A DNA stretch of 64,000 nucleotides from the NCBI RefSeq assembly GCF_001761485.1, contig NC_090775.1, positions 3,938,966 through 4,002,965 on the forward strand. The letters run 5' to 3'. This DNA is from Yarrowia lipolytica (lineage: Eukaryota; Ascomycota; Dipodascomycetes; Dipodascales). Below, in pieces: positions 56,405-64,000 of the stretch (positions within the stretch are counted from its first letter, which is position 1; each line of letters begins with the position of its first letter). A program made the position numbers and the translations under genes. Below the pieces are notes generated by a model. The model saw only the letters and a list, made by a program, of their open reading frames with translations, was not told the DNA's origin and did no database searches.

Positions 56405-58790
56405 TTTGCGTCTGGCTTGCTCTCGCCCCAGTGGATCGTGTATGCCAGACATCCTCGCCAAACATCCTTGCTTATTGCCTCAACACATGAGAATTCTAAC
56501 ATATATGGGCTCAGGCAACCTCCTGCCAGATTTTACCGAGGCATATCCTTCCAGAAGACCCTATCATCAATCATGGCGGCATAAAGCCTCTGGATTGTAC
56601 TGTCTAACCTCGCTGTAGAAGACTCGACGAGCTATGACAAATGTTATTTTCGGTGACTAAAGAGCAATGAAGATCAGCAGGTCTTTATCGGACGAGGTGG
56701 TGGCTATGCCGTCGGCAACCCATCGGAGTACCGCTCAACACTGTCACCGAGAGAAATGGCTGAACGAAGAGGTTGGTGCTGGGCGAGAACAAGAAGCAGT
56801 TGGATCACCGTAGTTGCCGGTTCAGCTTGGACTGGATGGCTCACTGCGGAGGAGGATAGATATTCTACCTTCGTGTGCATTGCCTAAGAGCAAGCCGTCA
56901 CATATGTCCCATAGTGGTAAAAAGACCAAGAAGGATGTGTGGAGCATCTGACAAGCCCCGCTGTCCAACAAGGATCAAAGGGGATAAGTTCCCATAGAGA
57001 GATGAGTAGGGAAGCCAATTTCTATTGGCAAAATGTAACATGAGCCGGTCAAGAGAATAGCAAAAAGCCGACATATGCATTCCGCTATATAGATAGAAAC
57101 CTCAAGCCTTTTCGCTTACTTTCGTAAAAGTGGTCAATGTCCAACATTCCCAAGGGTGTCTAAACTGAGTCCTGCAGTTCATTGTCAGTCATTTGAATGC
57201 TTTGACAAGACAGTTGCTGAAATAAAGCTGAAGTCCCCTTTTCTGTTGTGTCATGAGGAAGAGTTCGTCCAAGCAGGGCAGCCCTTCAAGCCAGATATAC
57301 TGCTTCCTGACCAACCAGAGTCAAGAAAAATGAGCGAGGGGGGGTCAAAGGACAGTTCCAGGAGCTCGGGATAAGTTTGAATGGTAACCCAAGGCGTCTA
57401 TTATGTTTTCATGACTGAATGTATCTCTTCATGCTGTGATCTGTCGTTATCGATAAAGAAAGTTCGAATGTGACGTCTTAGACCTTGTCGTGGGGTGTGA
57501 AACTTGTTGACAGTGTTATACCATGCCTACCATGGTGTCTAGACCATTTTAATTGTAGTCAATAGCCTTGCCTCTGAGGGTTCTTGGAAGGTGTTTTATT
57601 CACTTTTACAGTTTCCAGGGCTGAGGCTAAAATTTCATACGATATAAGATCACTTTTAACCTTTTCTCCATGTTGAAGTAATGGAGGTGTGACTTGAGGA
57701 TATGGATCTTTGAAACCAACAATTCAAAAGTCTTACTTCCACTGCCAATTCAAAGTCAAAAGGCCTCGGCTGTTGTATTATTGAATACCACGATTAATAT
57801 CTTGTCCCTATCGTGTTTCCTCAGTCAATATTGATGAGGGAGTTGAGAAGAGAGAAGAGTAATGGTGAAGGCGTTGCTAGGGAATAGACCACTGGAGAAC
57901 CAGCACAGAACGCTCATGTGACTCTTGAACTGGCGATTGACGTCTAAGTTGATTTAATTGTGATATGATTCATTTTCATACCACCTCGCATTCTGAGAAG
58001 TATTGGGAAAGATGCGAAAAGATAATGGAGCGGTATACTGACCCCGGGATGGATATTAAACTGTTCTCTCTGAAATACAACCACTCTACCGCTTTACTGA
58101 TGTGTCTGATGATTTATACTGCTATATCAAACAAGGGATTGCTTCCATTCCATTATCAGATGTCCATTTGCCCTGTTTACACTATACCAACATTGTCCTA
58201 GAAGCATCACATGATTGCACTCGATATATGTAAAGAATTTAGCTGGTGCATTTTATATAATCATTCATTCATGTTAGTCTCACAAAATCCCAAGTAACAG
58301 CCCACTAATGTAATGGCGCCTACCTGCAGAAGGACGGAGAATCCTGGGCACTACCATGGTCGAAGAACGGCAACCAGATCCATGGTACACGGCCATGACT
58401 TGTACACGTATGTGTTCTATCCTGCCACGATCCCATAAAACAGGTGCCTAAAACATCATATGGAGAAGTTCCATCATCCCAAGGGTTGTCACCTCGAATA
58501 GAGACGGTACTAGAAAATGGTAAAGCAGAACAGCGGCAGTGGTGAAAAAGCTTCAGTCTGACACTCGACGGGGACAGCATATAGACCGAGGTTTTCTGGG
58601 TTGTCAGGTGATACCAGGGCTATTCACAGGGGCTACCACGTGGGTAACTCGTTGACTGCCTGAATAAGCATAGCGACGGTCTACAGGTAGCCGACAGTAG
58701 ATAGCCAGGTGATTTTCCTGAGAACCAGCTGATGGAAGACCATGCCTCGGACCGAGACTTTGAGGGAGCCGTGATGGAGATCCGTGCCCG
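56405..58790. other. Gene-poor DNA, no supported gene
   Basis: Several short frames exist, such as ATG 57965-58201 (78 codons, rightward) and a leftward one at 58320-58580, all without recognisable motifs. A diverged echo of the duplication start (CCATGGTGTCTAGACC) lies near 57530. Confidence 0.45.
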
Positions 58791-58985
58791 ACGTATAAAT
58801 GAATGGGGAGTGTCATGAGCGGAGGACTGTAACTCGTCTCGAACTTCCGAATGGGGAGAGTCATGCCCTTGGTGAATCCTGAATTGGACCGGAAGGACTA
58901 AATCTTCACCAACTTCCGAATGGGGAGATCCATGCCGAGCCCTAACCTGTGCCTATCACTTGCGAATGGGGAGAACGTTGCCCTG
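58791..58985. repeat. Degenerate direct repeats with CGAATGGGGAGA core
   Basis: Four copies of (C/T)GAATGGGGAG lie near 58800, 58849, 58917 and 58964, spaced about 47-68 bp. Most are preceded by CTTC/ACTT and followed by a CATG- or GTTG-type word. Confidence 0.75.
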
Positions 58986-60730
58986 ACGATTCTCTGACAA
59001 GGGATTGTCTCGCGCGACCTCGAGGGGACGGACTAATGGTAGTAAGAATGGGGGTGGTTGTACCGCAGTATGATCATCTCTATCTCACTAAGATTAGTCT
59101 GAGTGGGGATCCTGCCAAGTGGTGGGACCATCTTGTCTTGACGACACAAGGTGGTAGGGAGTCCATGGGGGAGGGTCAGAGACCCAGCTCAGGTGGGCCA
59201 AGGCCTACCAGGGTTGGAGTGCTGGCCATTGGCACCCTTGATGGGTGGTCTCGAGAAGAGAAGAGCTTAGTAATGTTTTTGTTATTTTTTCGCCAAGTTT
59301 TCCCCGGCGAGGTTGCGGGGGCTGGGTGAGAGAGAGGGATGAGAGAGATAGATGGGATAAAAGAGGGAAAAAAGAGATAAATGGAGAGAAGTTGGAGGTG
59401 AAAAACGTGGCGTGCATGGATAATGCGGGTTAAAGTTGTGGCTGTGCTAGAGTAGGAGGGAGTAAAAATGTCGAAGTAGTGTGTTTAGTCAGCATTTCCC
59501 AAGCCGATTGATGGTATATTCTGAAGTAAACGGTGAGAATACGGGTAGGCCTAAGTAAGAAAGGCCCAAGGAATAAGGAATTGCTTAGCAACACTCACAA
59601 ACAATATATATGGGTAGAGATTTGAAGGTGTTTATATAGTGGCGCATTAACTTTGACACGGCGATGAAGTCCATATCAAAACAAGACTTGGAAAATCATG
59701 TGAGGAACAATATAAGGCCTTTGATTGGTTCCCCTTTACGTCCATGACCGCGAAAAGTTGCCAATCTGGTTCAAATCGCTTTACTCTACTACATTCCATT
59801 GTCTTGCTATACGATCGTATATGGAGAGATACGAAAGTCTAATCCATGGTAGAAGAGTGAGTATAGCAACAGAATAGAGCAGTAGAATGACAGATGGATA
59901 GTATTGGGGTTAATGGAATGATTCTGGTCTCAGGGATACCCTAACCCTGTTCTATTAATAGCAAATGGATCGTTTATGCGTTCTTGAGCTCGACAGACGG
60001 TAAGGGGTACATGCATGGCTTGAAGTTAATGGAGATGGAGTAAGATGAGAGGGAAGAGATGATGAACTTGATCGATGAGGAAACACCAGGAGTTGTGATT
60101 ATACACTGACATTGAAATAGTCTGTGGAGATTCGAATGCCTACAAGAGAGATGGGGATGTCTATGATCTTTCCATTCACATGCCAGTCGGGTGAGTATGC
60201 GTTTTCATTATTCCCTATCAAGTGTTCTCTGATACACACGTGCTTGAATTTACGGGGTTATCTCCTATCAATTGTGCTCTGATATAGACATCCGCTCGGA
60301 TGGTAACTCACATACTGCTTCGGCATATGGACGTTGACGCGGTACATCTGCTCAGGAATCAGCTCAATACTAAAGTCCAATACTAAGTCGCCTACCATGG
60401 ATTTACTCCCACTCCTAGTTCACATGGTGTTTGCTGCTGTCTGACCAGGCAATGCAGCGAAGCACCACCCGCTGGGTTATGGCCGAACGCCTCCAAGTCA
60501 GAACCCATGCTAGAAGTGATGAATTAGGGGGTAGGATGGATATGAATAAGTATCGCAGTACCGGAGGGGGAGTTTGGGTGGATAAGGAAATTGTCTGCTC
60601 TTCCCTGATTGTAAAGATTTACCCTTGTGAAATCCATTGTAGACGACTTTAGTATGCGACGAGGTATTGTAAGTAGTAGAGTAGCCTTGTTGTTACGATC
60701 TATTGAGATTAAGCCTTTGTTGTTTAGATT
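58986..60730. other. Gene-poor DNA, possible retroelement remnant
   Basis: A rightward frame from about 58949 to 59329 (GTG-initiated) includes YLTKISLSGDPAKWWDHLV, which loosely resembles the L-x-G-x-A-x-x-WW block of retroelement Gag proteins. The remainder up to 60.7 kb has no recognisable content. Confidence 0.35.
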
Positions 60731-60758
60731 CGAGGCGAGGCGCGTACTTTACGAGGCG

Positions 60759-61073
60759 CGTAGACAGCGTAGCTGTTGAAGTGCCGAGCAACATGATGAG
60801 GCACGTAGACAGCGTAGCTGTTGTAGTGCCGAGCATACTTTTCGAGGCGCGTGCTTGACGAGGCACTTGACGAGGCACTTGACGAGGCGCGTGCTTGACG
60901 AGGCACTTGACGAGGCACTTGACGAGGCGCGTGCTTGACGAGGCACTTGACGAGGCGCGTGCTTGACGAGGCACTTGACGAGGCGCGTGCTTGACGAGGC
61001 ACTTGACGAGGCGCGTGCTTGACGAGGCACTTGACGAGGCTCGTAGACAGCGTGACTGTTAAAGTGCCGAGTG
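60759..61073. repeat. Two-module minisatellite bracketed by a 30-bp repeat
   Basis: The core at 60854-61045 consists of 14 units of two kinds: A, CTTGACGAGGCA (12 bp), and B, CTTGACGAGGCGCGTG (16 bp). The order is A A B A A B A B A B A B A B-variant. The flanks carry CGTAGACAGCGTAGCTGTTG followed by AGTGCCGAG at about 60759 and 60804, and a variant at about 61042. The 28- and 40-bp composite periods are not multiples of three, so open frames through it are artefacts. Confidence 0.95.
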
Positions 61074-61326
61074 GTGATGGATCAGCTGTCACTGACGCTC
61101 ACAGTCAAGTCTGACCACGTCACGTAGGATTCCAAGTCCTGACTAAGGACCATGTGCTGACGTTTGCAGAACATGGTATGTGTCGAAGACTGATTATTTT
61201 GTTCTTGAGTGTTCAAGATCTTAAAGAGTTGAAAAGACGATAGTGCCTGTGATTGAGGTTGTTGTGTTGTTTCAACGGAGTTGAATTTGCGGGGGGATGT
61301 TTTTCACGTAATGGAGGGCCTGACGG
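61074..61326. other. Spacer between the two repeat fields
   Basis: About 250 bp without a gene or a clear repeat. Confidence 0.5.
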
Positions 61327-63505
61327 GGTTCATCCGGAGGTCTGACGTCTAGAGGTAAATGTTGTGGTGTCTGTCCTTGTAGACAGGTTGGAGACTGTCC
61401 GGACGTCTAGAGGTAAATGTTCTGGTGTCTGTCCTTGTAGACAGGTTGGAGACTGTCCGATACATCCTTTGTTGTGATTAGTGTTTCAGCTGTGAGTCTG
61501 CGCTGTTTGTGTCCTTGTAGACAGGTTGGAGACCATCACATGTCTTTTGTTGGGACTTGTAAACATTTGTTTGTGTTCACGTTTGAGGGGCCGTCTGTGT
61601 CCTTGTAGACAGGTTGGAGACCAAAGAGGTCCTTGTTGGGACTAGTAGACCTTGCCTTGTGTTCAAGAGTCGATTAGTAAACGTCTGAGGTGCAGTCTGT
61701 GTCCGTCCAGACTGGTTGGAGACCATCAGATTGTTGTTTGTTGTGACTTTGTGTTTCAAACCGGTGGATTGTGACATTGTGACGACGGTGCCGGACTTGT
61801 AGAGGCAGGTTTGAATGTTTCTGGTTGTCTGTGTCCTTGTAGACAGGTGGAGACCGTCAGATCGTTGTTGTGACTAGTTGACATTTGTTTGTGTTCACGT
61901 TTGAGGTGTGTCTGTGTCCTTCTTAACAGCTTGGATACCATCAGATTGTTGTTTGTTGTGACTTTGTGTTTCAAACCGGTGGATTGTGTCATTGTGACGG
62001 TGCCGGACTTGTAGAGTCAGGTCTAAACGTCTCTGCTTGCCTCTGTGGTGCTTTCTGTGTCCTTCTAGACTGGTTGGAGACCATCACATGTCTTTTGTTG
62101 TGACTAGTCGACATTTGTTTGTGTTCACGTTTGAAGTGCGTCTGTGTCCTTGTAGACTGGTTGGAGACCATCAGATGAGTTGTTTGTTGTGACTTTGTTT
62201 CAAACCGGTGGATTGTTTCGTTGTGACGGTCCCGGACTTGTCCCGGAGGGTGTTCTAGAGTCAGCTGTAAGTCAGCGCTTGCTTCTGTGGTGCTGTCTGT
62301 TTCTTCTGACCAGTTGGAGACCATCAGAGATGATCTTTATTGTGACTTTGTGTTTCAAACTGGTGGATTGCTTCCTTGTGATGGACCGGACTTGTCCCGG
62401 AGGGTGTTCTAGAGTCAGCTGTGAGTCTGCGCTTGCTTCTGTGCTGTTTGTGACCTTCTAGACTGGTTGGAGACCATCAGATACATCCTTGTTGTGACTT
62501 AGTGTTTCTACCCGGTGGATTGTCTCCTTGTGATGGACTGGACTTGTTCCGAAGGGTGTTCGAGAGTCAGCTGTGAGTCTGCGCTTGCTTCTGTGGTGCT
62601 GTCTGTTTCTTCCGACTGGTTGGATACCATCAGATGAGTTGTTTGTTGGGACTTGTTGTGTACACGTTTGAAGTGTGTCTGTGTCCTTGTAGAGTCAGCT
62701 GTGAGTCTGCACTTGCTTCTGTGGTGTTTGTGTCCGTCCAGACTGGTTGGAGACCATCAGGTCGTTGTTTGTTGTGACTTTGTGTTTCAAACCGGTGGAT
62801 TGTGTCATTGTGATGGACCGGACTTGTCCCGGAGGGTGTTCTAGAGTCAGCTGTGAGTCAGCGCTTGCTTCTGTGGTGCTGTCTGTTTCTTCCGACCGGT
62901 TGGAGACCATCAGAGATGATCTTTATTGTGACTTAGTGTTTCATCCTGATGCATTGTTTCCTTATGGCGGCCCCGGACTTGTCTCGGGGGGGGTTCTAGA
63001 GTAAAAGTCTGATGTGCAGTCTGTTTCCCTCTGGTTGGCGTCCCTCCGTTCGTTGTTTGTTGGGTCTTACCGTTGCCTTGTGTTCTCATGGGGTTGGTCA
63101 TCTCCTTCTGACCTGCTGTCTGTTTCCCTCTCACGTGGTTGGCGCCCCTCAGCTGTGTTGTTTGAGATGAGTTGTTTGTTGGGCCTCATGTTCGAAACGC
63201 CTCATCAACGTCCGAGGTGAATCTGACTGGTTGGCAACCAACAAAAATGCTCTTTAATGTGAATTAGTGTTTCAAACGAAGCCATGTTTCTTTGTGGCGG
63301 TCCCGGCATTGTCCCGGCAGTGTTCGAAAATCAACTGTCAATCTGCGCTTGCTTCTGTGGTGCTGTCTGTTTCTTCTGACCGGTTGGCACACAACAATAA
63401 AGCTCTTTAATGTGAATTTGTGTTTCAACCTGATGCCATGTTTCCTTGTGGCGGTCCCGGTATTGTCCCGGTGCCATCTGTTTCTCAATGGTTGGGACAC
63501 CACAA
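61327..63505. repeat. Degenerate G+T-rich tandem repeat field, about 2.2 kb
   Basis: A core close to GTCCTTGTAGACAGGTTGGAG recurs from about 61374 to 62900. Linked blocks are GTTGTGACTTTGTGTTTCAA, ACCGGTGGATTGTGTCATTG, GGACTTGTCCCGGAGGGTGT and GTGAGTCTGCGCTTGCTTCT. Between about 62160 and 62900 the cores are spaced about 150 bp apart. The field opens with a 58-bp direct repeat at 61344-61460. Copies decay towards the right end. The top strand is strongly G+T rich. Confidence 0.93.
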
Positions 63506-64000
63506 CTAACTGTTTCAACTTGTTCCAAAAAAAGCGCCAAAATCAACTCACAAGCCTGACAAACAATCCGATCGATTTCACTCGGTCGTACAACCCCCAT
63601 TGCCAACTATCCAATCATATCATCAATGATAATGAATTCCGCCAATTTCCAATTTACGTTACTCAAATCCACCAATCGTGGGGAGTTGGGAAGTGGAGTT
63701 GGCAATTTCACAGAAGCAAAAAAGCAGTACACAAAAACTTGTCAGGGGCTAACCAAGTTTAACTTGTAACAGGCCAGGGGCGGTTGATGGGGTAATCGGC
63801 TTGTCAATGGGTACACCGGTTCCCAACGAATTTCATTAGTTCACAATTTCTGCGTCGTTTTTGTGCTTAGCCTCTTTCCGTGTTGTCTGGGCCTGGTTTT
63901 TAGCCGGTTTTTCCGGGCTCCTTTTGCACCAATGTTTCCCCAAGTTGGGTGGTTTTGGGGGGTAGGGCTGCTGACTTACGGGGCACAGGGGTGTTGTGCT
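63506..64000. other. Unassigned DNA at the right edge
   Basis: No gene or repeat is recognised. The last 200 bp are rich in G and T runs. It could be subtelomeric or rDNA-spacer sequence, but no rRNA or telomere motif is visible. Confidence 0.4.

Noticed and set aside
60759-61073. CRISPR-like array
   Set aside because: Repeats are contiguous without unique spacers, and the organism is a yeast.
60693-61092. Three leftward frames with repeated Arg-Gln-Ala-Arg-Ala-Ser content
   Set aside because: They are translations of the 12/16-bp minisatellite in all frames, caused by a period not divisible by three.
61374-62900. GGTTGGAGAC core of the repeats resembles part of fungal 5S rRNA
   Set aside because: Only about 11 bases agree with what I remember of the 5S sequence; the rest of the gene is absent.
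61327-64000. Telomeric repeat at the right edge
   Set aside because: I saw no tandem TTAGTCAGGG-type units; G/T richness here comes from longer degenerate repeats.

Overview
This window looks like nuclear DNA of the yeast Yarrowia lipolytica. The 454-residue subtilisin-type alkaline extracellular protease matches that species' XPR2 precursor in length and landmarks. The stretch about 805 bp upstream of its start matches the XPR2 UAS1 activator as I remember it. Predicted introns are of Yarrowia type: GTGAGT donors and a CTAAC-like branch site almost touching the acceptor AG. From memory, XPR2, ICL2 and a LIP2-family lipase lie together near the right end of chromosome F. No database search was possible, so that placement is recall.

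Layout. From 1 to 52.7 kb the window is an ordinary mosaic of unlinked housekeeping genes with long intergenic regions: an ABCC vacuolar transporter cut by the left edge, a GNAT acetyltransferase, XPR2 and its promoter, GYP7, a DCAF7/AN11-type WD40 protein, a UBE2W-type E2, the RecQ helicase SGS1, mitochondrial ICL2, OXA1, a five-exon BEM2-like RhoGAP, a multi-exon Zn(II)2Cys6 regulator resembling RGT1, an intron-containing tRNA-Ile(AAU), a secreted lipase, TAF1, and a long coiled-coil protein whose N-terminal half resembles a decayed retroelement integrase. From 52.7 kb to the end no convincing gene remains. This stretch holds degenerate coding-like repeats, a 312-bp tandem duplication, a two-module minisatellite (60.85-61.05 kb) and about 2.2 kb of degenerate G+T-rich repeats. 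It looks subtelomeric or close to rDNA spacer, but I saw no telomeric repeat and no rRNA gene.

Most notable observations. The Zn2Cys6 gene needs a 15-nt microexon (39004-39018) to supply CRRKK, including the second zinc cysteine. The same gene shows an apparent +1 frame change near 40.0-40.1 kb. The lipase start codon appears to be split by a 259-bp intron (A at 44843, TG at 45103). The interrupted palindrome CTACAAGTAG (or its complement) occurs eight times between genes, far above chance. The gene at 50212-52707 may be a domesticated, catalytically dead integrase fused to a coiled coil.

The genes are mostly functionally independent. Loose themes are membrane and vacuole biology (ABCC transporter, GYP7), mitochondrial function (ICL2, OXA1), and secreted hydrolases (XPR2, lipase) that let this yeast use protein and fat.
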